Shown one piece after another: positions 17,123-26,109 of a stretch of DNA of 64,000 nt. The notes beneath the pieces are model-generated. The model was not told where the DNA came from and searched no databases. It saw only the letters and a program-made list of their open reading frames with translations. Every line of letters begins with the position of its first letter. The first letter of the stretch is position 1. Both the position numbers and the translations under genes were made by a program. This stretch comes from Ottowia flava (lineage in GTDB: Bacteria; Pseudomonadota; Gammaproteobacteria; Burkholderiales; Burkholderiaceae_C): the NCBI RefSeq assembly GCF_042680565.1, contig NZ_JBHUEJ010000044.1, forward strand, positions 62,001 through 126,000. The letters run 5' to 3'.

Positions 17123-17971
17123 TCAGTGCTCCGTGCCCAGGTACGCCCGGATCACGTCTTCGTTGTTGCGCACCTCGTGCGGCGTGCCGTCACCGATCTT
17201 CTTGCCGTAGTCCAGCACCACGACGCGGTCGCTGATGTCCATGACCACGCCCATGTCGTGCTCGATCAGCACGATGGTGGTGCCGAATTCGTCGTTCACG
17301 TCGAGGATGAAGCGGCTCATGTCCTGCTTTTCCTCGACGTTCATGCCGGCCATCGGCTCGTCGAGCAGCAGCACCTGCGGCTCCATCGCCAGCGCGCGGC
17401 CCAGGTCAACGCGCTTTTGCAGGCCGTAGGGCAGCTGGCCCACGGGCGTCTTGCGGTGCGCCTGGATTTCGAGAAAGTCGATGATGCGTTCGACAAACTC
17501 GCGGTGGCGGATCTCTTCGCGCTCGGCCGGGCCGATGCGCAGCGCCTGCAGCAGCAGGTTGCTTTTGATCTTCAGGTTGCGCCCGGACATGATGTTGTCC
17601 AGCACGCTCATGCCCTTGAACAAGGCCAGGTTCTGGAAGGTGCGCGCCACGCCCATTTCGGCCACCTGGCGGCTGTTCATGTGGCTGAAGGTTTGGCCGC
17701 GGAACGTGATGCTGCCTTCGCTGGGCACATACACGCCGTTGATGCAGTTGAGCATCGACGACTTGCCCGCGCCGTTGGGGCCGATGATGGCGCGGATCTC
17801 GTGCTCGCGCACGTTGAAGCTGATGTCGGTCAGCGCCTTCACGCCGCCGAAGCGCAGGCTGATGTTCTGGATGTCCAGAATCACGTCGCCGATTTTCTTG
17901 ATGCCAGATTCGGCTTCGGCGCTAGAACCATCAGCGCTATCAGCTACCATTTCAGGAGCAACCGTATTCAT
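17123..17971 (-). CDS. livG: branched-chain amino acid-type ABC transporter ATPase LivG
   Basis: The 282-residue ATPase has Walker A GPNGAGKSSM, the LivG feature RTFQNLALFKGMSV, Walker B VLLLDEPMAGMN and the H-loop LIEHDMGVVM. The expected signature motif is altered: LPYGLQKRVDLGRAL stands where LSGGQ is usual, as in other members of this CoA-ligase-linked group. The first 25 or so residues are a Ser/Ala/Glu-rich extension that coincides with a degenerate dispersed repeat. The start overlaps the stop of the upstream acyl-CoA synthetase gene by 4 bp. Confidence 0.92.
   Translation of the reverse strand: MNTVAPEMVADSADGSSAEAESGIKKIGDVILDIQNISLRFGGVKALTDISFNVREHEIRAIIGPNGAGKSSMLNCINGVYVPSEGSITFRGQTFSHMNSRQVAEMGVARTFQNLALFKGMSVLDNIMSGRNLKIKSNLLLQALRIGPAEREEIRHREFVERIIDFLEIQAHRKTPVGQLPYGLQKRVDLGRALAMEPQVLLLDEPMAGMNVEEKQDMSRFILDVNDEFGTTIVLIEHDMGVVMDISDRVVVLDYGKKIGDGTPHEVRNNEDVIRAYLGTEH
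17906..17955 (-). repeat. dispersed 60-bp repeat inside the livG N-terminus
   Basis: On the coding strand the segment GTAGCTGATAGCGCTGATG then TTCTAGCGCCGAAGCCGAAT resembles copy 15 (TAGCTGATCACGCTTATTG, GCGCTGGCGGCCAAT). It encodes the extra MVADSADGSSAEAESG stretch ahead of the ATPase domain. Confidence 0.45.
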
Positions 17972-19902
17972 GCCGCGCTCCTCACCGCCGGGTAGGTCTT
18001 GGCGTCCAGCATCTTCAGCGTGGCGCTCACCTTGCCGGTGCGCCCGTCTTCGAACTTGACCGCGGTTTCGATGAACTGCTCAGGCCGCCCGCCGTACAGC
18101 GCATCGACCAGCACGCCGTATTTCTCGGCCACGAAGCCGCGGCGCACCTTGCGCGTGCGGGTCAGTTCATCGTCGTCCGGGTCCAGCTCCTTGTGCAGCA
18201 CCAAAAAGCGCTTGATCTGCGTGTCGGCCATGCCGTCTTCGCTGGCCAGGTCGGCGTTCACCTGCTCGACGCATTCGGTCATCATCTTCAGCACTTCGGG
18301 CTTGGCGGCCAGATCGACGTAACCGGCGTAGGGCAGGCCCTGGCGTTCCGCCCAGTTGCCGACGGCTTCAAAATCGATGTTGAGGAAGGCGCAGACGTTG
18401 TCCTTGCCGTGCCCGAAGCACACCGCTTCCTTGATCTGCGGGAAGAACTTGAGCTTGTTCTCGATGTAGTTGGGCGCGAACATGGCGCCGCCGGCCAGCT
18501 TGCCCACGTCCTTGGCGCGGTCGATGATGCGCAGGTGGCCATCGGCGTCCAGAACGCCGGCGTCACCGGTCTTGAAATAGCCGTTCTCGTCGATCACCTC
18601 GGCCGTGGCGTCGGGGCGCTTGTAGTACTCCTTGAGCACCGACACGCCCTTGACCAGAACTTCGCCGTTGTCGGCGATCTTCAGTTCGATGCCGGGCGCG
18701 GCCTGGCCAACGCTGTTGAGCTTGACGTGGCCGTTCTGCTGGATGCAGACGTAGGCGCAGGTTTCGGTCTGGCCATACAGCTGCTTCAGGTTCACGCCGA
18801 TTGAGCGGAAGAAGCGGAACAAATCCGGCCCGATGGCCGCGCCTGCCGTGTAGGCCACGCGGATGCGCGACAAGCCCATGGCGTTCTTCAGCGGGCCGTA
18901 GATCAGCACGTTGCCCAGGCCATACATCAGCCGGTCGCCAATGCCCACCGACTTGCCGTCCAGGATGTCGGAGCCCACGCGGCGCGCCACATCCATGAAC
19001 TTGCGGTGCAGCCACTGCTTGCTCTTGGCGGCGTCTTCCATGCGGATCGACACCGAGGTCAGCATGCCTTCAAACACGCGCGGCGGGGCGAAGTAGTACG
19101 TTGGCCCGATTTCGCGCATGTCGATGTTGATCGTCTCGCTCGACTCCGGGCAGTTGATGGTGAAGCCCGCCACCAGCCACTGCGCCAGCGAAAACAGATG
19201 GTCGCCCACCCAGGCTGGCGGCAGGTAGGAGAGCACGTCGTCGCGGCTGTTCAGCCCGTCGGTCTGCACGCCGCCTTCGGCCGAGCCGATGAAGCTGCGG
19301 TGCGTCTGGCAGACACCCTTGGGGCGCCCAGTGGTGCCCGAGGTGTAGAGGATGACGGACACGTCGTCCGGCTCGCCCGCGGCCAGCGCCTCGACGAAGA
19401 ACTGCGGGTGCTGCTTCTCGTGCGCCTGGCCCAGGTCCATCAGCTCCTGCACGCTGATCAGGCCGGGCTGCGTGTAGTTGCGCAGGCCGCGCGGGTCGTC
19501 ATAGACGATGTGCGTGAGGCCGGGCGCCTCGGCGCGCAGCTCCAGCATCTTGTCGACCTGTTCCTGGTTTTCGGCGAACACGAAGTGCACTTCCGCGTCC
19601 TGCAGCACGAAAGCCATCTCGGTCGCGACCGCGTCCTGGTACATCGGCACCGGCACGCCGCGCAGTGCCTGCACGGCCGGGAACATCAAATACAGGTGCG
19701 GACGGTTGTCGCCCACGATGGCCAGATTGTCACCGGCGGCGAAGCCCAGCGCGCGCAGGCCGCCAGCCATCCAGCGCACTTCGTCGAGCGCGCGCTGCCA
19801 GCTCCAGGTCTGCCAGATGCCGTATTCCTTTTCGCGCAGCGCCGGGTCGTTCGGCCGTTCGCTGGCGTGCTTTTGCAGCAGGCGGGGAAAGGTGGTCGCC
19901 AT
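17968..19902 (-). CDS. long-chain-type acyl-CoA synthetase (AMP-forming)
   Basis: The 644-residue enzyme has YTSGTTGRPKGVCQTH near residue 190, a GQTETCAYV segment near 405, and the TGDAGVLDADGHLRIIDRAKD C-terminal hinge of FadD15/LCACS-like ligases. It heads the minus-strand transporter cluster and overlaps livG by 4 bp (ATGA), so ligase and importer are translationally coupled, a vectorial import-and-activate arrangement (inference). The start at 19902 is preferred over one 42 bp upstream because family homology begins MATTFPRLLQKHA. Confidence 0.92.
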   Translation of the reverse strand: MATTFPRLLQKHASERPNDPALREKEYGIWQTWSWQRALDEVRWMAGGLRALGFAAGDNLAIVGDNRPHLYLMFPAVQALRGVPVPMYQDAVATEMAFVLQDAEVHFVFAENQEQVDKMLELRAEAPGLTHIVYDDPRGLRNYTQPGLISVQELMDLGQAHEKQHPQFFVEALAAGEPDDVSVILYTSGTTGRPKGVCQTHRSFIGSAEGGVQTDGLNSRDDVLSYLPPAWVGDHLFSLAQWLVAGFTINCPESSETINIDMREIGPTYYFAPPRVFEGMLTSVSIRMEDAAKSKQWLHRKFMDVARRVGSDILDGKSVGIGDRLMYGLGNVLIYGPLKNAMGLSRIRVAYTAGAAIGPDLFRFFRSIGVNLKQLYGQTETCAYVCIQQNGHVKLNSVGQAAPGIELKIADNGEVLVKGVSVLKEYYKRPDATAEVIDENGYFKTGDAGVLDADGHLRIIDRAKDVGKLAGGAMFAPNYIENKLKFFPQIKEAVCFGHGKDNVCAFLNIDFEAVGNWAERQGLPYAGYVDLAAKPEVLKMMTECVEQVNADLASEDGMADTQIKRFLVLHKELDPDDDELTRTRKVRRGFVAEKYGVLVDALYGGRPEQFIETAVKFEDGRTGKVSATLKMLDAKTYPAVRSAA

Positions 19903-19960
19903 GGGCGATGTGTCTCCTGTGGCGAGGTGCTGGCACAGCCGCACCTACGAATTGAACCGG

Positions 19961-20036
19961 ATGTTACGACTCTACTTTGACGTCAGGTTGTCATTTCAAC
20001 GACAATTTGCGGTCCGTTTGACGGGGGTTTTCCCTC
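19961..20036 (+). promoter_or_regulatory. conserved 75-bp promoter-like element A
   Basis: The element starts ATGTTACGA, contains TTGACG (19977-19982), an 18-bp imperfect palindrome TTGTCATTTCAACGACAA (19988-20005) and ends TTTTCCCT. An ungapped relative with about two thirds identity lies at 28133-28208. It is about 165 bp upstream of the TIM-barrel gene. The palindrome is a candidate site for the CRP/FNR protein encoded in the cluster. TTGACG with GACAAT 18 bp later could also be a promoter. Confidence 0.5.
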
Positions 20037-20169
20037 GCACTGTCCGCCCTGTCCGGCGTTTCAGATGGAACATTCCTGTGCGTTCGCCCCCCTAGAATGC
20101 GGCAACTTTTGACGCTGAAATGCAGTGCACCCGATGCACCGCACGCCAAGATTCAGGTGCCCACCCTCC

Positions 20170-21876
20170 ATGCTCCGTCAGCTGCGCCTGCACGCTCTTC
20201 CTGTCATGTTGGCCTTGGTCGTCCCCTTCGGGGTTCGGAGCGCCGTGCTTTCCGTCTGCCCGCTGAAGGGTGCCACCGATGAGCCCAACAGGCGGACGCA
20301 ACTGCTGGCGGAATCGCCTATGCAAAACTGGGCATTGAACCTGCACGATGGTGCACAACAACCTGGTGAAACCGCCTGCGCCAGCCTCCAACTGCCTGTG
20401 GATGCCAGCGCCGTACAGTGGAGCACCCTGCTCGCGTCGGACGACCCCCTGCTCACGGCTCACACACTGACCCTGCAGGGCACCGCCAGAGGCGCAGCAT
20501 TTGACGTCAGCGAGGTTTTCACCAGCGGCGACGAGCCCCCTGAACCAGCCGACAGCAGTTCAGCACCATCAACAGGGCCTGTACCGGCATGGCAAGCCTT
20601 CGGCCGCGAAGAGCGTGCGCGCGTCCAATCAGATGGCCGGCTGGTGTGTGCTGCCGGTCAGGCACCGGCGGGTTTTTTCGCCCGACTGCCGCCTGCGTCG
20701 TCTCCAGGCGGTCAGCCCGTCTTGCAGGTCGTGGCTCGCGGACGTGGTCAGTTTCAGATAGGCATGTCCGATCCTGACCGGCTGGCGCGCGAATCACCCC
20801 TCGCGCTGGGAACGCTGTCCGCGAACAAGGATTGGCGCGTGCACGAACTTACGCCCCTGGCGCCCCAGGCGGAATGGACCGCCGTTTCCATCGCCTGCCC
20901 CAACGTCGAAGCGGAACTGGAGGTGCGCTCACTGGCACTGCACGCCGGTCGCCAGCAACGGGCTGCGTGGATGTGGTCACCGGCACTGTGGCAAAGCTCG
21001 CCAGACCAAATTTGGACGTGGGTCACGGCCCATCGCCTCAACACGGTGATGATCACGGTGCCAGTTCAGCAGGAACGGGTGGCCAACGCAGATGTACTAC
21101 AGCGCTTCCTGATCGAGGCCACACGACGGAACGTAGCAGTCTGGGCAGTGGCAGGCGACCCGCGTGATGTCCTGCCATCCAGCCATGTGGCATTGCGCGC
21201 ACGCTTGGCGGCGTACCGCGACTACAACCAGACAGCGGCCGCGAGTGCCCGGCTCGCGGGCGTGCAGTTGGACATCGAGCCTTACCTTCTGCCAGGCTAC
21301 CGACTGAATCCCCGTGCCTGGCGCGACGCTTACCTGGGAACCGTTCAGGCTGCCCGTGAGGAGTTGGGCGCGGCGATCCCTTTGGACATGGTGGTGCCCG
21401 TCTGGTGGGGGACAGACAGACATTGGGGGCCTGGCTGGCTCGACGCCTTGGTTTCATCCGGCGTCAGCCTCACTGTCATGAACTATCGAACCAACGAGGC
21501 TGCCCTGATAAAGGGTGCCGCCCCGTTTCTGGACTGGGGAACGCGTTACCGCCGGCCGGTGACCATGGCGTTGGAGTTAGGCCCCATCCCCGACGAAACC
21601 CGACGGGCGTTTGCCCGCGGTCAAGGCCAGGGTGAGCTGTGGGCATTGGCCTTGGGACAACACACTGCGCTGATCCTGTTCAACCGACCTGTGGAAGGCT
21701 TAAAGGGGTCTGCGTGGCAATACCGGAACAGCCGAAATTTCTCTGGAACGCATGTGACTTTCGAACGGAAACCGGCTCAACTGCAGCAAAGTGTCGAGCA
21801 TCTGCTGCCCACATGGGCGGCATGGGAGGGGTTTCGGGGCATCGCCATTCATGGTCTGGACGTGACACCAAAGTGA
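20170..21876 (+). CDS. secreted TIM-barrel protein, glycoside-hydrolase-like
   Basis: The 568-residue protein has a signal-like N-terminus (MLRQLRLHALPVMLALVVPFG). The first 260 residues are a variable, beta-rich region. The C-terminal half looks like a TIM barrel, with AAWMWSPALW near 265, repeated strand-helix units and an LDIEPY motif (D368, E370) at a strand end, where such barrels carry their acids. It is the first gene of the putative exopolysaccharide locus, a position comparable to secreted hydrolases such as PgaB or BcsZ in other synthase-dependent systems. I cannot assign a GH family. ATG 20170 is chosen because the signal peptide starts there. Confidence 0.75.
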   Translation: MLRQLRLHALPVMLALVVPFGVRSAVLSVCPLKGATDEPNRRTQLLAESPMQNWALNLHDGAQQPGETACASLQLPVDASAVQWSTLLASDDPLLTAHTLTLQGTARGAAFDVSEVFTSGDEPPEPADSSSAPSTGPVPAWQAFGREERARVQSDGRLVCAAGQAPAGFFARLPPASSPGGQPVLQVVARGRGQFQIGMSDPDRLARESPLALGTLSANKDWRVHELTPLAPQAEWTAVSIACPNVEAELEVRSLALHAGRQQRAAWMWSPALWQSSPDQIWTWVTAHRLNTVMITVPVQQERVANADVLQRFLIEATRRNVAVWAVAGDPRDVLPSSHVALRARLAAYRDYNQTAAASARLAGVQLDIEPYLLPGYRLNPRAWRDAYLGTVQAAREELGAAIPLDMVVPVWWGTDRHWGPGWLDALVSSGVSLTVMNYRTNEAALIKGAAPFLDWGTRYRRPVTMALELGPIPDETRRAFARGQGQGELWALALGQHTALILFNRPVEGLKGSAWQYRNSRNFSGTHVTFERKPAQLQQSVEHLLPTWAAWEGFRGIAIHGLDVTPK

Positions 21877-21960
21877 ACTCAGCGCAAACCCCCCCTATTG
21901 CTACTGCCCATGTCATAATTTTTATTAATTCATTTTCAGTACTTCTCTTTTTGAAAATCA

Positions 21961-22350
21961 ATGACTGATTTGGTGGCTCCGGACATTCTGATCGTCGAAG
22001 ACGACTCCTTGGCCGCGGATCTGCTGAAATTCGTGCTGGAGCGCGACGGCTACCGGGTAGCGCATGTGTCGGACGGTCGGGCCGCACGCCGCGCGATCGA
22101 GACCCAGGTGCCACCGCGCTTGGCTGTGATCGACATCGACTTGCCTTACCACGATGGCTATGAGTTGATCCAGGCGATCCGGGTGCAGCCCGCTTGGCGT
22201 CACCTGCCGATCCTCATGATTTCGTCCCAGAATTCTGAACGCGACATCGCCCGCGCGCTTGACGAAGGCGCCGATGACTTCGTGGTCAAGCCATTTCAGA
22301 TTGAGGTGCTGAAAGCACGGGTGCGGCTTCTACTGCGTCGCGGACGATGA
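21961..22350 (+). CDS. single-domain response regulator (receiver only)
   Basis: The 129-residue protein is a CheY-type receiver without output domain. The acidic pocket is E13-D14-D15, the phosphoacceptor is D58 in VIDIDLP, and the conserved lysine is K110 in VVKPF. It overlaps the next gene by ATGA, so it is made with the outer-membrane protein. No histidine kinase is in the window. A likely role is to switch polymer synthesis by protein-protein contact (inference). The 84-bp upstream gap is very AT-rich and could hold its own promoter. Confidence 0.9.
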   Translation: MTDLVAPDILIVEDDSLAADLLKFVLERDGYRVAHVSDGRAARRAIETQVPPRLAVIDIDLPYHDGYELIQAIRVQPAWRHLPILMISSQNSERDIARALDEGADDFVVKPFQIEVLKARVRLLLRRGR

Positions 22351-23510
22351 AAGCGCTGGCCACTTCCGTCTTGACCTTCAGCCTGCTCGCGCTGGGTAGC
22401 CATGGCTATGCGGCGCCATCGACCGAGGGCACTGCAACGGAGCTGGAGTTTCAGGCGCGCGCCCGGCTCGCGCGACAGGCCGACGATCCAGCGGCCTTGG
22501 CCGATCTGGCACGCGCCCTCGCCTGGCAGGAGCGCTGGGACGAGGCTCAGGCTCTGTACGAGCGGCTGCTGAGAGCGACGCCCGACGATGCCGACCATCT
22601 GCTCGGGCTGGCGCAGATCTGGAAAGGCCGGGGGCACCCGGATCGGGCGCTGCCACTGCTTCGGCGCGCCCGAGCGCTGGCGCCCGACTATCAGGACGTG
22701 TGGCAGAGCGAGATTCAGGCCCTTTCGGCGTCTGGCCAGCCTGAGCAGGCGCGCAAATTGAAAGAGCTGGCGCACCAGCGCTTTCCAGACGCCGCCTGGG
22801 CGGCTGCGCCACCCACCTCAATGCGTCCGGCCACGACGGTCTCGGTGGACACCGAGTTCGCTCGACTGTCGGGCGCCCGTGGAGACCGGCGCGAACAGGT
22901 GCTACACGTTGTGCACCAGTGGCGCCCTCGCACCAACGTCTTTGGAGGCGTCATCCGGACCCAGCAATTGGGAACACTTGACCGTTACTTCTACGCTGGT
23001 ACTACTCTCCCTTGGGGTCCCGGCAGCACCTTGCAACTGGAGCTAGGCGGCAGTTCGACCCACCATATCGCGCCGAAGCAGCGGCTCGGCGTGCAATGGC
23101 AGGTCCAACCTGGCAGCGGTTGGGATCTCGGTGTCGGCTGGCGACTTTCCCGGTACGACACTGCCACCGCTCGCCTTTGGCAACTGAGCGCCGACAGGTA
23201 TTGGGGATCGCACCAATGGGGCTACACGGTCTATCTGGGTAGCGCGCGCGGAGCCAACGCGGTGTCACACAAACTCATGTGGACCTACCATCTGAGCGAC
23301 CACGACCGCATCGGCATTTCCCTGAGCCATGGACATGAGATTGAAGCGGAAGGCGCGCGGCTGTCGCGCACCCAGGTTCGGTCCGCTTCTCTCTCCGGCC
23401 ACCATCGGCTGACCGATGCGTGGGCTGCCACCTGGACGCTCGGCTGGCTCCAATACCAACCCGGCTACCTTCGCCGTGGCGCGCATGTGGGGCTTAGATA
23501 TACCTTCTGA
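22347..23510 (+). CDS. TPR plus YaiO-like outer membrane beta-barrel protein
   Basis: The 387-residue protein has a signal peptide (MKALATSVLTFSLLALGSHGYA), about three TPR-like helical pairs at residues 25-150 (ARALAWQERWDEAQALYERLL and similar), then an antiparallel strand region of about 220 residues ending GAHVGLRYTF with the C-terminal Phe of outer-membrane proteins. This is the layout of YaiO-family and PgaA-like exporters. It would form the outer-membrane step for the polymer made by the GT2 protein two genes on (inference). Confidence 0.82.
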   Translation: MKALATSVLTFSLLALGSHGYAAPSTEGTATELEFQARARLARQADDPAALADLARALAWQERWDEAQALYERLLRATPDDADHLLGLAQIWKGRGHPDRALPLLRRARALAPDYQDVWQSEIQALSASGQPEQARKLKELAHQRFPDAAWAAAPPTSMRPATTVSVDTEFARLSGARGDRREQVLHVVHQWRPRTNVFGGVIRTQQLGTLDRYFYAGTTLPWGPGSTLQLELGGSSTHHIAPKQRLGVQWQVQPGSGWDLGVGWRLSRYDTATARLWQLSADRYWGSHQWGYTVYLGSARGANAVSHKLMWTYHLSDHDRIGISLSHGHEIEAEGARLSRTQVRSASLSGHHRLTDAWAATWTLGWLQYQPGYLRRGAHVGLRYTF

Positions 23511-24558
23511 CAGCACATCGTTGGTCTTCACGATCGCGATCGTGACCACGCTGGCAAGCTTGGTACTGCTGCTGCTGTGCGGGCTGGTCCAGATCCGGAA
23601 ACGCCGCCAGATGTTGCGCGTCGCGGAAATCCATGCCCAGTGGCGACCGATCTTCCTGCACGCCATCGAGGGCGAGCGGTCCGAGTTACCCCGGGGCAAG
23701 GCGCAGCGCTCTGTGGTCGTGGTGCAGCTTTGGCTCCAGCTCGCGGAGCTGATCCGTGGTACCGCGCAAGCACGGCTGGCGGCGTTCGCTCACGACCTCG
23801 GGTTCGAGCACGCGGCCCTGCGCTGGCTTTCATCCCGCGCCCTGCGTCGTCGCATGCTGGGTGTGGCGGTGCTGGGCCTCATGCGTTCCCACGCAGGCAT
23901 CGCGCCGCTGGCGCGGATGGTGCGCGACCCGGACCCGGTGCTGTCCGTGCTCGCCATGCGCAGCCTGCTGTTGATCGACGCCGCAGCACACCTGCGGCAC
24001 TGCTTGCCCGATATCGCGATGCGTGAGGACTGGCCGCTGATCCGGGTGGCCGCGGTGCTGGCCGAACTGCCATCTGAAGTGGTTCATCCACTGTTTCGCA
24101 AGGCCTTGCAGGACCACCGTAGCAAGGGTTCAGTGCGCCTGCTTCAACTTCTGCAAACCGCACGGATTGAAGGGGACAAACCCACCCTGGAGCGCTTTCT
24201 CTTGCTGATCCAGCCGGCCGAAGTGCTGGTGGCCGCACTCAAGGCGACCCGGTCGCCCCAACTGGTGCGCGCGGTACGGGGCCTGATCGGGCACCCGAAC
24301 GCGGAAGTTCGCACGCACGTTGCGATAGCGCTGGCGCGCATCGGCACGCGCGACGATGCGCTGCGCCTTGCACTCATGCTGTCCGATGAGTCGTGGGCTG
24401 TGCGCTACCAGGCGGCGGTCGCCCTGACGCGCTTGCCCAATCTGGCCCGCAGCCACCTCCGCTTGCTTCTGTCCGCCCTGGTGAACACGCAAGCCACCGC
24501 GATCATCAATCAGGCGCTGGCCGAACGCGACGCGCTGCGACGCTTCCGGACGACATGA
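23485..24558 (+). CDS. membrane-anchored HEAT-repeat protein
   Basis: The 357-residue protein has one N-terminal membrane segment (SLVFTIAIVTTLASLVLLLLC) followed by helical repeats of HEAT type, for example the unit ending RVAAVLAEL near 215 and HPNAEVRTHVAIALARIG near 296. It probably faces the cytoplasm and scaffolds the synthase. ATG 23485 overlaps the upstream gene by 26 bp; a TTG at 23521 is an alternative but would remove part of the region before the membrane segment. The stop overlaps the GT2 start (ATGA). Confidence 0.8.
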   Translation: MWGLDIPSDSTSLVFTIAIVTTLASLVLLLLCGLVQIRKRRQMLRVAEIHAQWRPIFLHAIEGERSELPRGKAQRSVVVVQLWLQLAELIRGTAQARLAAFAHDLGFEHAALRWLSSRALRRRMLGVAVLGLMRSHAGIAPLARMVRDPDPVLSVLAMRSLLLIDAAAHLRHCLPDIAMREDWPLIRVAAVLAELPSEVVHPLFRKALQDHRSKGSVRLLQLLQTARIEGDKPTLERFLLLIQPAEVLVAALKATRSPQLVRAVRGLIGHPNAEVRTHVAIALARIGTRDDALRLALMLSDESWAVRYQAAVALTRLPNLARSHLRLLLSALVNTQATAIINQALAERDALRRFRTT

Positions 24559-26087
24559 GCATGTGGGAATGGGCGACCCACCCGGCATGGCACCACCTCT
24601 TCAACGTGGTGCAGTGGCTGTTCATCGCCTACGTGATGGCCCTGTTGTTGGCCAACCTGACACTGGCGGCCTTCGCCTGGCGCGCGGTGCGGCGTCATCG
24701 CGACACGCTCGAGTGGAACCTTCTGCCGCAAGCGCACGGCGAGTTCAACCTGCCGGTGAGCCTGCTGGTGCCCGCCTTCAACGAGGTGGCCGGCATCGCG
24801 GCCTCCGTCCGCTCGCTTCTGTTGCTGGAGTATCCACGCTACGAGATCCTGGTGATCAACGATGGTTCGACCGATGGCACGCTACCCGAACTCATTGAAC
24901 ATTTCGACCTCGTTCCATTCCCCGAGGTCAACCACCTGCGCATCCCATGCGCCACCATTCACGCCGTGTACCGCTCGCGCCGATACCCCAACCTGCGAGT
25001 GATAGACAAGCGCAACGGCGGCAAGGCGGATGCGCTGAACGCGGGTATCAATTGCGCAAATTACCCTCTCGTCTGCGCGGTCGATGGCGACTCGATCCTG
25101 CGGCGCGACGCACTGACGCGCGCCGTTAAGCCGTTCCTGGAAGACTCACGCACCATCGTTGCGGGCGCGTCGATTGGCATCGCCAACGGTTGCCGCATCA
25201 GCGGCGGCCAACTGGAGGCGGTGGACATCGGCACCAGCTTCTTCGCACGCATGCAGGTGTTGGAGTACCTGCGGGGCTTTTTGCTAGCGCGCATGGGCTG
25301 GTCCCCACTCAACGCCATCCTCATCGTTTCCGGCGCGTTTGGGGTGTTCAACAAGGAGGTAGTGGTGCGTGCCGGCGGCTACCGAACGCGCACTATCGGC
25401 GAGGACATGGAACTCATCGTGCGGCTTCACCACGACTTTCGCCGTGGCCGCACGCCCTACCGCATCGCCAGCGTGCCCGAGCCCTTGTGTTGGACCGAGG
25501 CGCCCGAGATCCTGTCGGTGCTGCGCAGTCAGCGCACGCGCTGGCAGCGCGGCCTGGCCGAAAGCCTGGCGCTGCACCGTTCTTTGGTGCTGGCCCCGCG
25601 CTCTGGCGCGGTGGGGTGGGCCGCACTGCCACACTACGTGGCGTTCGAGTTGGTGGGGCCGGTCATCGAGCTGGGCGGATCGGGGCTGCTGCTGATCGGC
25701 GCCGTGCTCGGCTGGGTGCACTGGCCGGCTTTTTTTGCCACCGTGTTCTTTGCCATGAGCGCTGGTGCCATGATCACGGCGCTGGCACTGCTGCTGGAAA
25801 CCACCGCCACGGCGCTCTACCCGCGCCCGCGGCAGATCCTCCTGCTGGCCGCCTATAGCTGGCTTGAGAACCTCGGCTACCGGCAGTTGGTGGTTGTCTG
25901 GCGCATTCAGGGTCTGTGGCACTGGGCCCGCGGTGCTCAGCATCAATGGGGCACGATGACACGCCAGGCCGCCCTGGGCGACGTGACGCGGCCCGCCGAT
26001 CTGCACGCGCTGTACGATCCGGAGGAGTTCGACGCTGAAAGCCTGCGGCGAGTGCAGGCCGCCATCGCGCGGACCCGGCGCATTTAA
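24555..26087 (+). CDS. processive GT2 family glycosyltransferase, membrane-bound
   Basis: The 510-residue synthase has an N-terminal membrane segment (WLFIAYVMALLLANLTLAAF), a GT-A domain with D103 (INDGSTDG), DGD at 177-179, GED at 282-284 and QRTRW at 326-330, then about four C-terminal membrane segments. The D, DxD, (T/E)D, QxxRW set is that of processive beta-glycan synthases such as PgaC, HasA and BcsA. There is no PilZ domain. It is the catalytic centre of the locus; the sugar cannot be told. The start is fixed by the ATGA overlap with the HEAT gene. Confidence 0.92.
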   Translation: MSMWEWATHPAWHHLFNVVQWLFIAYVMALLLANLTLAAFAWRAVRRHRDTLEWNLLPQAHGEFNLPVSLLVPAFNEVAGIAASVRSLLLLEYPRYEILVINDGSTDGTLPELIEHFDLVPFPEVNHLRIPCATIHAVYRSRRYPNLRVIDKRNGGKADALNAGINCANYPLVCAVDGDSILRRDALTRAVKPFLEDSRTIVAGASIGIANGCRISGGQLEAVDIGTSFFARMQVLEYLRGFLLARMGWSPLNAILIVSGAFGVFNKEVVVRAGGYRTRTIGEDMELIVRLHHDFRRGRTPYRIASVPEPLCWTEAPEILSVLRSQRTRWQRGLAESLALHRSLVLAPRSGAVGWAALPHYVAFELVGPVIELGGSGLLLIGAVLGWVHWPAFFATVFFAMSAGAMITALALLLETTATALYPRPRQILLLAAYSWLENLGYRQLVVVWRIQGLWHWARGAQHQWGTMTRQAALGDVTRPADLHALYDPEEFDAESLRRVQAAIARTRRI

Positions 26088-26109
26088 GTCCGCAGCACCC
26101 GACTCCGCC

